64,000 bases of DNA from the NCBI GenBank assembly GCA_020633075.1, contig JACKEI010000001.1:496001-560000 (forward strand), given 5' to 3'. Positions 54,274-63,059 of the stretch are shown piece after piece (positions within the stretch are counted from its first letter, which is position 1; each line of letters starts with the position of its first letter). Under the pieces are notes generated by a model that did not search any database, had not been told where the DNA came from, and was given only the letters and a program-made list of their open reading frames with translations. This DNA comes from Sandaracinaceae bacterium. Its GTDB lineage: Bacteria > Myxococcota_A > Polyangia > Polyangiales > Houyiibacteriaceae. Both the position numbers and the translations under genes were made by a program.

Positions 54274-55821
54274 CTAGCTGGCCGCCAGGCGCGGCCGCGC
54301 GAAGAACGACACGCGTCGCTCGCGCTGCTCCTTCACGGCCAGCTTCGCCGCCATGACACCGCTCGCGAGGCAGGGCACCACGCCCGGCCCCATCACACCC
54401 GCGCCGGCATGGTACAGGCCCTCGAGAGGCCCCTTGGGCTTGTAGGCACGCAGCGCGAACTGCTCCGGGAGCGCAGCCGGTCCGTAGATGGCGCCGTCCA
54501 CCGCGCCCGCGAAGTGGATGTTGGTGACGGGCGTGGACACGTCCTTGACCGCGACGTCGCCCACCAGGCCCGGCCAGCGGCGCTCCACGGCCGCGAGCAG
54601 CTTGTCGCCCACCTCGTCCTTGAACGCTTCGTACTCTGCCGGCCGCTTCATGGACTTGGAGTCTGCCCACTTGGCGAAGGGGGCGAAGGGGGCGAGCGTG
54701 ACCACCTCGAGGGTGGAGCAGCCTGCGGGGGCCATGCTGCCCGTGTCGTCCTTCAGCGAGTTGGGCGACAGGAAGAACGCGAAGTCGTCCGGCAGGCGTC
54801 CCGCGAGCGCCGGGCCGAACGCGCTCTCGATGTCCCAGCTGGGGTAGTCCCACACGTTGAACGCGCCCATGCCGTGGTCGCGCAGGTCCCGCTCGAGGCC
54901 CAGGAACACGCAGATGCTGCCGACGGACGCTTGGGTCTTCGCGACCTTGCGGACCATGCTCGACGGCAACGCGGAGGACGGCAGGAACTGCCCGTAGGTG
55001 AGCTTGGGGTCCACCGCCGAGATGACCACGTCGGCGTCGATGCGCTCACCGTCCGCCAGGGTCACGCCGGTCACGCGCTGCCCGTCCACGTTGATGCGCG
55101 CCACCTCGGCCTTGCGGCGGTACACGGCGCCGTGCGCACGACCCCGCTCCACCAGCGCGTCGCGCAGCGAGCCGCTGCCGCCTCGGGGGAAGTACGAGCC
55201 GTCGATGAAGTGCAGGAACACCGCCACACCCAGGATGGCCGGCGCCTTGCTGGGCGGCAGGCCGTAGTCTCCGCACTGCGCCGCGAACACGGCGGCCACG
55301 CGCGGGTTGGTGAAGCTCTGCGCCAGCAGCTCACCAAAGGTGCGCGTGTACCAGAGCGCCGCGATGGGCAGACCGCGCAGCCTGCGCAGGTCCCGACCGC
55401 GGCCGTTGATCAGCGCATGCAGCGACGAGAGCTTCTGGATGAACGCGTCGATCTCGCGCTGGTCCGCCGGGAACAGGCCCACGATGCGGTCACGGAAGCG
55501 GTCGAGCCCGACGGGGATGCGCAGCTCGAAGTCGGGGAAGCGCACCACGTCGAAGCCGTCCGGGTCCATGGGGCAGAAGAGCTCCTGCGCGTCCAGCCCC
55601 ACGCGCCGCAGCACGCGGTGCAGGCTCTCCCCGGGGGCGGCCTGACCCACGTAGTGAACGCCCGGGTCGAAGTGGTAGTGACGGCGCGCGAAGGGGTTGA
55701 GGAAGCCTCCCAGCTGCTTGGCCCGCTCGAGCGCGATGACCTCGAAGCCCTCCTGAGCCAGCGCCGCGCTCGCCGTGAGTCCGCCCGCGCCCGTCCCGAT
55801 CACCACTGCTCGCTTTGCCAT
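54274..55821 (-). CDS. CrtI/retinol-saturase-like FAD oxidoreductase
   Basis: A 515-residue flavoprotein. The N-terminal FAD motif is VVIGTGAGGLTASAALAQEGFEV with LERAKQLGGF; HYHFDPGVHYVG is typical of the carotenoid isomerase/retinol saturase branch of phytoene-desaturase-like enzymes. The C-terminus has YHAGAGVMGPGVVPCLASG. It probably oxidises, reduces or isomerises a polyene or other isoprenoid lipid. AGGAG lies 8 nt before the ATG at 55821. It is divergent from a TetR gene, with paired operator-like palindromes between them, so TetR control is likely. Confidence 0.85.
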   Translation of the reverse strand: MAKRAVVIGTGAGGLTASAALAQEGFEVIALERAKQLGGFLNPFARRHYHFDPGVHYVGQAAPGESLHRVLRRVGLDAQELFCPMDPDGFDVVRFPDFELRIPVGLDRFRDRIVGLFPADQREIDAFIQKLSSLHALINGRGRDLRRLRGLPIAALWYTRTFGELLAQSFTNPRVAAVFAAQCGDYGLPPSKAPAILGVAVFLHFIDGSYFPRGGSGSLRDALVERGRAHGAVYRRKAEVARINVDGQRVTGVTLADGERIDADVVISAVDPKLTYGQFLPSSALPSSMVRKVAKTQASVGSICVFLGLERDLRDHGMGAFNVWDYPSWDIESAFGPALAGRLPDDFAFFLSPNSLKDDTGSMAPAGCSTLEVVTLAPFAPFAKWADSKSMKRPAEYEAFKDEVGDKLLAAVERRWPGLVGDVAVKDVSTPVTNIHFAGAVDGAIYGPAALPEQFALRAYKPKGPLEGLYHAGAGVMGPGVVPCLASGVMAAKLAVKEQRERRVSFFARPRLAAS

Positions 55822-55859
55822 CCTGCTGCTCCTGTCTGCCGCTGTGCGCTTCGTCGCGC

Positions 55860-55901
55860 CATGTAAGCGGCGCATACTTTCGTGTGAGCATTGCTTACAT
55901 G
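55860..55901. promoter_or_regulatory. TetR operator region in the divergent promoter
   Basis: A perfect 9-bp inverted repeat: CATGTAAGC (55860-55868) and GCTTACATG (55893-55901). Each arm also forms its own pseudo-palindrome: ATGTAAGCGGCGCATACTT and GTGTGAGCATTGCTTACAT. This is the layout of a double TetR operator between the regulator and its target. Confidence 0.65.
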
Positions 55902-55928
55902 GCGTAGCTGTGCAACAGGAAAGTGCGA

Positions 55929-56549
55929 ATGACCGAGCGCTACCACCACGGCGACCTACGCGACGCGCTCTTGGCGGCCGCGACCGACATGCTGGCCGAG
56001 ACGGGCCCGCGCGGGCTCTCGTTGCGCGAGGCGGCGCGTCGCGCTGGGGTCAGCACGGGCGCGCCCTACCGCCACTTCAAGGACAAGGACGCGCTGTTGA
56101 CGGCCCTCGCGACGCGCGGCTTCCTCGCGCTGGACGCGGCCCTGCGCGCCGTGGACACCGCCGCCGCAGACGCGACCCCCCTCGAGCGCCTACGCCGTCT
56201 GGGCGTGGCCTACGTGGAGTTCGCCATCGCGCAGCCCGCCCTCTTCCGGCTCATGTTCGGCGAGTTCGGCCCCGCCACCGATGCCTCCGAGGAGCTCGCC
56301 CAAGCCGTGCGCGCGTCGGGAGCCCACCTACCAGCCGCCGTCGAGGCCGTGCGCCGCGAGGGGCTGCTGGGGGACTTCGAGACCGAGGACGTGACGTTGC
56401 TAGCGTGGTCCGTGGTGCACGGCGTGGCGTCCCTCTACCTCGACGGTCACCTGCACGCCTTCGAGCGCGACGGCGAGTCGAGCGGCGTCGGCGTGGCCGA
56501 GAGGGTCACACGCGTGCTGGTCGCGGCCGTCTCCAGCGCCGCGCACTGA
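55929..56549 (+). CDS. TetR-family transcriptional regulator
   Basis: A 206-residue regulator. The N-terminal helix-turn-helix is complete (YHHGDLRDALLAAATDMLAE, LSLREAARRAGVSTGAPYRHF), and the C-terminal ligand domain resembles the TetR_C33-like type (VEFAIAQPALFRLMFGEFG). AGGAAAG precedes the ATG at 55929. It probably represses itself and the divergent oxidoreductase through the palindromes at 55860-55901. The ligand is unknown, probably a lipid or polyene related to the enzyme's substrate (inference). Confidence 0.9.
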   Translation: MTERYHHGDLRDALLAAATDMLAETGPRGLSLREAARRAGVSTGAPYRHFKDKDALLTALATRGFLALDAALRAVDTAAADATPLERLRRLGVAYVEFAIAQPALFRLMFGEFGPATDASEELAQAVRASGAHLPAAVEAVRREGLLGDFETEDVTLLAWSVVHGVASLYLDGHLHAFERDGESSGVGVAERVTRVLVAAVSSAAH

Positions 56550-56627
56550 CCCGGCGGTCGGCGGTGCGAGGCAGCTCGGTCGCGGTCTCTCGGGGACCTC
56601 GCCCGAGGAGGTTGGTCCCGAGATGCG

Positions 56628-58076
56628 CTAGCCCTCGTCGGCGCGCGTCCAGCCGCGCTTGATGTTGTCGGTGATCATCTGGTCCGCGATGGCGTCGGCC
56701 TGTGCGCGCGTGCTGGCCAGCCGCACCTCGCGCTGCAGCGGGTCCTTGCGCCCCGAGCTGTAGTCCGTGAAGTGCACGACGAAGGCGGGGTAGCTCGCGT
56801 CCAGCGTCTCTTTGTGGGTCTGCAGCAGGAGCAGCTTGCGCACTCCGTGCTTGTCCCCCTTGTGCTGCACGTAGACCTCGCGGCGCAGGACCTCGCTCGC
56901 GGGCAGCCTCACCTGCTCCGCCACGGTGTCGAGCGCGTCCACGTGGCAGCGCTCCAGCACCTGGGCGGCGCGCACGTCCGCGGGGTTCACGCTCTTGTCG
57001 TCGCGCACCCTCTCCAGCACCGGGTGCAGGATGCTCACGCCCTCCATCGGGCGACGCGCCTCGTAGCCGCGCTCGGCGCTGTAGGACAGCACCATGCGCT
57101 CCACGGGCTTCTCGCTCGAGTCCGCGCTCTGCAGGTCCGTGAGGCGCACCTCCACCACGACCTCGGGGCGCACAAAGCGGAAGAGCGCGCCCGAGCTGCT
57201 GGCGTAGCGGTAGTTGGAGTCCACCGTGCTCTCGGCGAGCAGCGCGAAGAGCGCGCGCCGACGCTCGTCGTCGCCGAGGTTGCCGCAGGAGCCGATGATC
57301 TGCAGCTGCCCGTTCTCGCGCATGAGCGCCAGCAGCAGCGAGCGGGCCTGGTCCGGCTCGTCGGCCCGCACCGTCAGGCCGATCACCGCCGCGTCCAGCG
57401 TCACGAAGGGCTTCAGCTTGAAGATGCGCCCGTCCGTCGGGCGCAGCACGATGCCCTCGCCCTTGCCGTCGCTGGCCCACTCGCCAAAGAGACGCAGCGC
57501 GTTGTCACGGTCGTTGACCACCTCGGTCTTGATGACGGCCACGCGCTTGCCGCCTTCGAGCCACGCACGCAGCAGCGTCAGGCGCTCTTCGTAAGGGAGC
57601 GCCTGCGCGTCCGCGGCGCCGCGCCGGAGCACGTCGAAGGCCGCGAAGCCTAGGCGCTCGGGGGCGTTGTCCGAGACCGCCGCGGCCACGTCACCCACAC
57701 GCGGGCGGCCCGCCTTCCGCGCGGCGAACAGCTCACCCGCCAGCACCAGGTCCTCGTCGGTCTTGGCCAGCGTCGCCCGGGCTTCCACCAGCAGCGGCAG
57801 GTCCCCGGCCATGACGCGACCACGCGGATTCACGAGGATCAGGTCACTGCCGCGGCGCACCAGGAACCACAGCTCACCGTCCAGCTTGGGAGACGCGAAG
57901 AGCGGCCCCGTGGGAATCAGCTCGGGCTCCTCTGGCGTGAGGCTGCGGTAGCGGCTGGCGATGTTGCGCTTGTAGTTGGCCACCAGCGCGCTCAGCTCCT
58001 CGTCCAGCAGCGCGCCCAGTCCCGTGCGTGTGCCTGCGCCCAAGGGCGAAGCGGTGGCGTCCGCGTAGAGCGTCAC
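56628..58076 (-). CDS. ATP-dependent DNA/RNA-ligase-fold protein
   Basis: A 482-residue protein with the motifs of covalent nucleotidyltransferases: motif I K64-L-D-G67 in SPKLDGELWF, motif III around LAGELFAARK (E116), motif IIIa FAAFDVL, motif IV EGIVLRP and motif V FKLKPF. An OB-like region follows (~225-330), then a ~140-residue C-terminal extension (HKGDKHGVRKLLLLQTHK, FVVHFTDYSSGRKD) not typical of known bacterial LigB-E types. The Lys is expected to be adenylated by ATP. DNA versus RNA substrate cannot be told. The GTG start overlaps the stop of the upstream gene (GTGA), and no Ku or primase gene is nearby. Confidence 0.75.
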   Translation of the reverse strand: MTLYADATASPLGAGTRTGLGALLDEELSALVANYKRNIASRYRSLTPEEPELIPTGPLFASPKLDGELWFLVRRGSDLILVNPRGRVMAGDLPLLVEARATLAKTDEDLVLAGELFAARKAGRPRVGDVAAAVSDNAPERLGFAAFDVLRRGAADAQALPYEERLTLLRAWLEGGKRVAVIKTEVVNDRDNALRLFGEWASDGKGEGIVLRPTDGRIFKLKPFVTLDAAVIGLTVRADEPDQARSLLLALMRENGQLQIIGSCGNLGDDERRRALFALLAESTVDSNYRYASSSGALFRFVRPEVVVEVRLTDLQSADSSEKPVERMVLSYSAERGYEARRPMEGVSILHPVLERVRDDKSVNPADVRAAQVLERCHVDALDTVAEQVRLPASEVLRREVYVQHKGDKHGVRKLLLLQTHKETLDASYPAFVVHFTDYSSGRKDPLQREVRLASTRAQADAIADQMITDNIKRGWTRADEG

Positions 58077-58777
58077 GAGCCGGCCCCCTCTGGGAGCTTC
58101 AGCTCCATGTTCGAGAGGTGCATGAGCAGCTGATAGGAGTCGTCACGCACGCGCCCCTCGAGGAAGGCGCGGTAGGGCGTCCCGTTGGTCTGGAACACCA
58201 GGGGCAGGGCGCCCTTGGGCCCCGTCCCCAGCAGCACCACGCTGTCTTTCGCGTCCAGCTCGCGCGCCATATCGAAGAGGTAGTCGAAGGTCAGGCCGTC
58301 GCTGTGGACGAGCTGCACCGTGCGCCGGAAGACGAAGCGGCGGACCACTTCGGCGCGCGTGAAGAGCCGCCCGGTGTAGCGCACCGGCTCCTCGACGTTG
58401 GTGTTCGCCAGCGCATCCGCGGGCGTGCGCCGCTCACGCTCGGATCCGTCGGGGGCGTAGACCACCTCGAGCACCTGCGGAGCAGAGTAGATGACCTCAC
58501 CGCCCGACGTCAGATACACGAGCTGGGTGTTGCCAATGCGTCGGCCGACGCGCTCGAGGTCCACTTCAGGGTCACCGTCCACCAGCGCCTGGTAGTAGTC
58601 CTCGCCCAGCTGCGCCGCGAGCGCTTCGTGCAGCCCACTCTCGGTCGCGGCGAGGTAGCGCTGGAAGTGTACGCGCTTGCCCGGCACGCCCAGCGGCGGG
58701 GACGGCTCGGTCGGGAGGTTGCCGTACTGGACGGTGGCGTCGCGCCCGCCCGCGTTGGTGAGGTGAATGGGTCGCAT
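58073..58777 (-). CDS. Hypothetical middle gene of the ligase cassette
   Basis: A 234-residue soluble protein, mixed alpha/beta, with no signal peptide or membrane helix. Notable segments are GKRVHFQRYLAATESG, NTQLVYLTSGGEVIYSAPQVLEVV and LHMSN-like YQLLMHLSNMELKLP. No family was recognised. It is tied to both neighbours: its ATG shares one base with the upstream stop (TGATG) and its stop overlaps the ligase start (GTGA). Equal expression with the ligase is expected, so it is probably a subunit or substrate-recognition partner (inference). Confidence 0.65.
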   Translation of the reverse strand: MRPIHLTNAGGRDATVQYGNLPTEPSPPLGVPGKRVHFQRYLAATESGLHEALAAQLGEDYYQALVDGDPEVDLERVGRRIGNTQLVYLTSGGEVIYSAPQVLEVVYAPDGSERERRTPADALANTNVEEPVRYTGRLFTRAEVVRRFVFRRTVQLVHSDGLTFDYLFDMARELDAKDSVVLLGTGPKGALPLVFQTNGTPYRAFLEGRVRDDSYQLLMHLSNMELKLPEGAGS

Positions 58778-59385
58778 CAGAACATCTCGAAGTCGAGCTC
58801 GTCGTCGTCGCTCTCGTCGTCGTCCGCGCCGGCTGCGCTTGCTTGCGCCAGCGTCAGCCACTGTGGCGAGACGGGCTGCCCCGCCAGCGCGAAGAGCGCA
58901 CCGTCCGGGTTGCTGACCAAGAAGGCGAAGTCCTCCCGGTAGTCCGCGCGCGGGTTGAAGGCGAAACGGTACACGGCGCCGGCCCGCAGCGACTCCGCGA
59001 GCGCAGCGTCCAGCGAAAGCGGTGTCAGCGCGTAGACGGCCGTGATGGCGTGGTCGAGCAGCTGCGTGGCTGGCACGGGCCCCTCGAGCTCACGCTCCTC
59101 GCCGAGGGAGGAGGGCACCAGCGGCAGCGGCTCACCGTCGGCGCCGAGCCCCACGAGCTCCTTGCTCGGGATCCACTCGCCCGCCTCGTCGAAGTAGCCT
59201 TGCGCCGTCATGCCCGCGCGAATGAGCAGCGCCCCGTCGTCGGTGAGGGCGGCGCGCGTGCAGGGCTCGCCGCTCGGGTCGAGGGCCACGCGCTTTCGGT
59301 AGCCGTACAGCTTGCGCCGCTCCACACGCGCGTGGTCCAAGCTGGAGAGGGTCCCTTCGTGGCGGAGCAGGATCGGCTTGGCCAT
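58777..59385 (-). CDS. Hypothetical first gene of the ligase cassette, acidic tail
   Basis: A 202-residue soluble protein. The N-terminus (ILLRHEGTLSSLDHARVERR, KLYGYRKRVALDPSGE) and a segment LLDHAITAVYAL look conserved in style but no family was recognised. The C-terminus is a disordered acidic tail ending DDDESDDDELDFEMF, reminiscent in form of SSB-like or clamp-binding tails (inference only). TAACGT lies exactly 6 nt before the ATG (59397-59392), with no Shine-Dalgarno, so the cassette mRNA is probably leaderless. Overlaps the next gene by 1 bp. Confidence 0.65.
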   Translation of the reverse strand: MAKPILLRHEGTLSSLDHARVERRKLYGYRKRVALDPSGEPCTRAALTDDGALLIRAGMTAQGYFDEAGEWIPSKELVGLGADGEPLPLVPSSLGEERELEGPVPATQLLDHAITAVYALTPLSLDAALAESLRAGAVYRFAFNPRADYREDFAFLVSNPDGALFALAGQPVSPQWLTLAQASAAGADDDESDDDELDFEMF

Positions 59386-59391
59386 GTGCCC

Positions 59392-59397
59392 ACGTTA
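59392..59397 (-). promoter_or_regulatory. -10 box of the ligase cassette (leaderless)
   Basis: TAACGT on the minus strand, exactly 6 nt before the ATG at 59385; a possible -35, TTCACG, lies 19 nt further upstream. Confidence 0.4.
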
Positions 59398-59450
59398 CCT
59401 CAATCGTGGCGCTAGGCGTGAACACGTTGCTGGGCGTACCATGCGGCACC

Positions 59451-60575
59451 ATGCGCCCGTTTCCCCCCATTCGTGCGACGTCTCTCGCGACCCTCCTACT
59501 GACGCTGTCGGCCTGCTCCGACGCGCCGAGCCAGCCCACTCCGGACGAGATCTACGCCGAGCTGCTGGACAACGGGACGCTCCAGTATCGCGGTGCGTTC
59601 CCCCCGGAGGTGCTCGGGAGTGAGGGCCGCATCGACTACCGCTGGGACCCCGAGACCCCGAACGGCCCACGCTGCATCGGCACCGACGACCCCGCGACGC
59701 GCGTCTTTCAGGTCATCACGCGGGAGCGCACGAGCAACGACCTGATCATCTACCTGCAAGGGGGCGGCCTGTGCGCAGAGTCGACGTCGGGCGCGTGCGA
59801 GCGCGCGGGCATCCCCTTCCTGCCGTCCGGTGTGCTCTCGGGCGCCTTCGATCAGCCCTTCGCCGACTTCAACCTCGCGTACGTCCCGTACTGCGACGGG
59901 AGCTTGTTCCTGGGTGACGTGACGCAGACGCTCGACGGGGAGGAGTACGTGCAACGCGGCCGGCAGAACATCACGGCCGCCCTCGACGCGATCTCGATAC
60001 GCTTCCCGAACCCGGACCGTATCGCGCTGATCGGCGTGAGCGCCGGCGGCTTCGCGACCCTCTTCGTCGCGCCCATGGTGCGCCTCTACTACCCAGACGC
60101 GGAGGTGATCGTCGTCAACGACTCCGGTGTCGGCATCACGCGTGGTGAGATGGAGCCGCAGTTCGTGGACGAGCTGCTGGTCTCGCTGAACGCGGCGCAG
60201 TTCATCCCCGAGAGCTGCACGCAGTGCTTCGAGGGCGGTCACGCCATCCAGTTCGCCGACTGGGTGCTCTCCCGCGACCCCGCGCTGCGCATGGCCGTGC
60301 TCAGTCACACGCGCGACAACGTCATCGCCCGCAGCTTTCTCGACGTCCCCATGGACTGGTTCGAGGCCGAGCTGCGGCGCGAGACGGCGGTGCTGAGTGA
60401 GCGCTATGGGGACCGCTATGGCACGTACCTGATCAACGGGGAGGGACACACCGCCATCGTGGCGGCCACGCTCACGGGCGTGGGCGACCCGTCCATGATC
60501 TTCCCGTGGCTGCAGCAGTTCTTGGATCACGACCCGGCTTGGCACGACGTGGAGCAGCAGGGGCTGACTCCGTAG
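59451..60575 (+). CDS. Pectin-acetylesterase/Notum-like lipoprotein
   Basis: A 374-residue lipoprotein (lipobox LLTLSAC). The mature part matches the pectinacetylesterase family: LIIYLQGGGLCAE (oxyanion), VPYCDGSLFLGD, the nucleophile Ser in GVSAGGFATLF, and the His in NGEGHTAIVAA. These enzymes remove acetyl or acyl groups from polysaccharides or proteins outside the cell. The ATG at 59451 is preferred because the signal peptide begins there; TACCAT (59437-59442) may be its -10 box. Confidence 0.8.
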   Translation: MRPFPPIRATSLATLLLTLSACSDAPSQPTPDEIYAELLDNGTLQYRGAFPPEVLGSEGRIDYRWDPETPNGPRCIGTDDPATRVFQVITRERTSNDLIIYLQGGGLCAESTSGACERAGIPFLPSGVLSGAFDQPFADFNLAYVPYCDGSLFLGDVTQTLDGEEYVQRGRQNITAALDAISIRFPNPDRIALIGVSAGGFATLFVAPMVRLYYPDAEVIVVNDSGVGITRGEMEPQFVDELLVSLNAAQFIPESCTQCFEGGHAIQFADWVLSRDPALRMAVLSHTRDNVIARSFLDVPMDWFEAELRRETAVLSERYGDRYGTYLINGEGHTAIVAATLTGVGDPSMIFPWLQQFLDHDPAWHDVEQQGLTP

Positions 60576-60610
60576 ACGTGTCCGGACCGGGTCCGAATGT
60601 GGGGTACACG

Positions 60611-61459
60611 ATGAGCACAGACATGACGCAGACGACGGTGGACTCGGGGTGGCGTGGGGTTGGGCTGGCATTCTGCGCGCTGCTCGCGGCGTGCTCCTCG
60701 GAGGCGCCCGCTCCGCCGGCGCCGCCCGCGCCAGTCCCCGCCGTAGCACCCGTGCCCGCTCCCGCTGCGGCGCCGGCCCCCGTCGCCGTAGGCGCGACCG
60801 TGCCCGGTACGGTGGTGCTCGCGAACTATCAGGGGCAGGGCTACTACTACGTGGGCGTGGTCACCGCGGTGACCGGCAACCAGCTGTCGGTGCTGTACGC
60901 GGACGGCGACACCGAGACGCTCGCGCCCGACGGGGTGATGCCAGACCGGCTGACGCCGGTCATGCCCGGCGAAGCGCTGCGTGATGGGGTCGCGGTTCCG
61001 GTGACCATCGAGCGGCGCGTCGGTCACGCGCTGGGTGTGGCGGGCGCCGACGGGCAGCGTTGGTGGACGTCCGTGCCCTTCGTGCGCGTCACGGCCGCGA
61101 GCATGCCGGCGACGGTCTTTGCGGCGCCTGCGCCTGCGGCGTTCGGGCAGACCGGCTCGCTGGTCCTCGCGCGCTATACGGGCGACGGTCAGTGGTACGA
61201 GGCCGTGGTCGGGGAGCTGGTGGGCGAGCTGCGCCGCGTGGTCTACGCGGACGGAAGCAGCGAGGATCTCCCCATGGAGGCGCTGCGTGACGGGGGCATC
61301 GCCGTGGGGACGCGCATCGAGACGCGCACGCGCGAGCAGCCGGAGTGGGTGAGTGGCACCGTGCTCTTGCGGGCCGCCCACGGCGTGCAGGTCGAGCTCG
61401 CGACCGGGGAGCGCCGCTGGGCCCCCGTCGGCCTCGTGCGCGTTCCCGCAGGCGGCTGA
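60611..61459 (+). CDS. Lipoprotein with paired Tudor/SH3-like domains
   Basis: A 282-residue lipoprotein (hydrophobic FCALLAAC lipobox) with a Pro/Ala-rich spacer. Two similar ~70-residue beta-barrel units follow, each with the pattern VLAxYxGxGxYYxGVV ... VxYADGxxExL (first at ~67-125, second at ~180-235), and then a third partial unit. This is the Tudor/Agenet-like or small SH3-like fold, uncommon in a secreted lipoprotein. The binding partner is unknown. The ATG at 60611 has only a GTGGGG-like site upstream; an ATG at 60623 is the alternative. Confidence 0.65.
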   Translation: MSTDMTQTTVDSGWRGVGLAFCALLAACSSEAPAPPAPPAPVPAVAPVPAPAAAPAPVAVGATVPGTVVLANYQGQGYYYVGVVTAVTGNQLSVLYADGDTETLAPDGVMPDRLTPVMPGEALRDGVAVPVTIERRVGHALGVAGADGQRWWTSVPFVRVTAASMPATVFAAPAPAAFGQTGSLVLARYTGDGQWYEAVVGELVGELRRVVYADGSSEDLPMEALRDGGIAVGTRIETRTREQPEWVSGTVLLRAAHGVQVELATGERRWAPVGLVRVPAGG

Positions 61460-61534
61460 GGCAGCTGGCGCTGCCGGCGGCTGCGCGGCTCGTGCGGCCG
61501 TCGTGCGCGCCGCCTGCGACCACCGCCCAGCCGC

Positions 61535-62881
61535 TCAAGCAGCCGCGTCGGAGGGGTTGTACCCGAAGCCCGACGCGGAGCTCAGCGCCACCGTACGGCG
61601 GTGGATGCGCCGCCACAGCAACCCCGTGGACGCGCTCACCTCCACCAAGAAGGCGAGCCACGCGGCCGAGGCGTGGAGCCCGAAGCCGTAGATGCCGACG
61701 GCCGCGAGCGCTGGGCTGATGAGCACGGCGTTGACCATGACCACGACCGAGGGGTAGCGCGGGTCACCCGTGGCGCGCAGGTATCCCTGCGCCACCAACG
61801 ACGTGGACTCGAGCATCAGCAACGCCGAGCAGGCCCAGAGGACCCAGACGATCTCTGGGTCGCCGGGCACCAAGCGCGGCCCGATGAGGGGCGCGAGGGC
61901 GGCCGCGCCGGTGCCCACCACGAAGGTCCAGGCGAGGCCCACGCGCAGCGCGAACGCCGTGACGGACCGCGCTCGCAGCACGTCGCCCTGACCGGCCAGG
62001 CGCCCGGCGACGAGGCTCACCGCGTCTCCGAGCGCCACTGACGGCAGGTTGCCCAGCAGCAGGAGCTGCAGTCCGATCTGATGGGCCGCTGCCGCCGAGT
62101 CGCCCGTCCTGGCGATCATGGCCGCGATGACCGTGAACGCGCCCGTCTCGAGCAGCTTCTGCCCCGCGAAGGGCAGCCCGATAGCGAGGATCTCGCGCGT
62201 GTGCGCGGGCGTCGCAGCGTCCCACCCGAAGCCAAACGCGCGCTGTCCGCGAGCGAGCCAGACCAGCTGCAGCGCCACTGCGAGCACGGTGGTCAGCGCG
62301 ACCCCGCGCACCCCCCAGCCGAACACCTCGATGGTGACGGCGTTCAAGACGGCGTTGAGCACGTTCGCGGCCAGGATGGCGCGCAGCGGCGTGCGCGTGT
62401 CCCCGCGCCCGTAGTAGGCCTCGCGTACGCTCATGAGCGCGAAGAGCATCGGGATGGAGGTGCAGCGCACCCAGATGTAGTCACGTGCCGCGAGCGCCGA
62501 CGCGTCGGTGGTCAGGAGGTGGGGCGTGAGGAAGCCCAGCACGATCAGCACGGCCATCGTCGGCAGCGTGGCGCGCACTCCGATGCGCAGGCCCGCGCCC
62601 AGGTAGCCAAGGCTGGGTTCCCCCCGCCCCTCGGCCTGCACCATGCAGATCTTGAGACCCCGCAGCAGGCTCCCCGTAGTGATGATGGCGACGAAGGTCA
62701 GCATGCCGCCGAGGCCGACGCCCGCGAGCTCGGCGACGCCCAAGCCCGTGACGAACATGGTGTCCACGGCGGACATCAGCGCGAAGGAGAAGGCCGTCAG
62801 CGCGAGGGGCACCGCCGTGTCCACGAGTTGATGGCGCTCGGGGTGGTCGCGGAATAGCCGGTGCTGTCGGAGCGCGCGCAT
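61535..62881 (-). CDS. MATE-family efflux transporter
   Basis: A 448-residue multidrug and toxin extrusion protein with twelve predictable helices in two related halves (first MRALRQHRLFRDHPERHQLVDTAVPLAL region, second from AREILAIGLPFAGQ-like THTREILAIGLPFAGQ). MATE proteins export cationic or lipophilic compounds using Na+ or H+ gradients. The length is normal. The ATG at 62881 has no good ribosome site (AGGGAG lies 12 nt upstream); frames extending to 63004 add a non-hydrophobic 41 residues. Divergent from the outer-membrane barrel gene. Confidence 0.85.
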   Translation of the reverse strand: MRALRQHRLFRDHPERHQLVDTAVPLALTAFSFALMSAVDTMFVTGLGVAELAGVGLGGMLTFVAIITTGSLLRGLKICMVQAEGRGEPSLGYLGAGLRIGVRATLPTMAVLIVLGFLTPHLLTTDASALAARDYIWVRCTSIPMLFALMSVREAYYGRGDTRTPLRAILAANVLNAVLNAVTIEVFGWGVRGVALTTVLAVALQLVWLARGQRAFGFGWDAATPAHTREILAIGLPFAGQKLLETGAFTVIAAMIARTGDSAAAAHQIGLQLLLLGNLPSVALGDAVSLVAGRLAGQGDVLRARSVTAFALRVGLAWTFVVGTGAAALAPLIGPRLVPGDPEIVWVLWACSALLMLESTSLVAQGYLRATGDPRYPSVVVMVNAVLISPALAAVGIYGFGLHASAAWLAFLVEVSASTGLLWRRIHRRTVALSSASGFGYNPSDAAA

Positions 62882-63059
62882 GGGAGGAACGGTCTCCCTG
62901 CGGCACGCGTCGTGCGTCGTCAACACACAAGCGACGGGGACCGGGTCCGCGCCGTTGCGCGCGCTGCTGGTGTCGGCAATGCTGGCTCCGAAGCTGCCGA
63001 CCACGCGCGGTCGTCAGCGCGCTCGGACCACACCGGGAGGACGCGTGCCAAGACTGACC

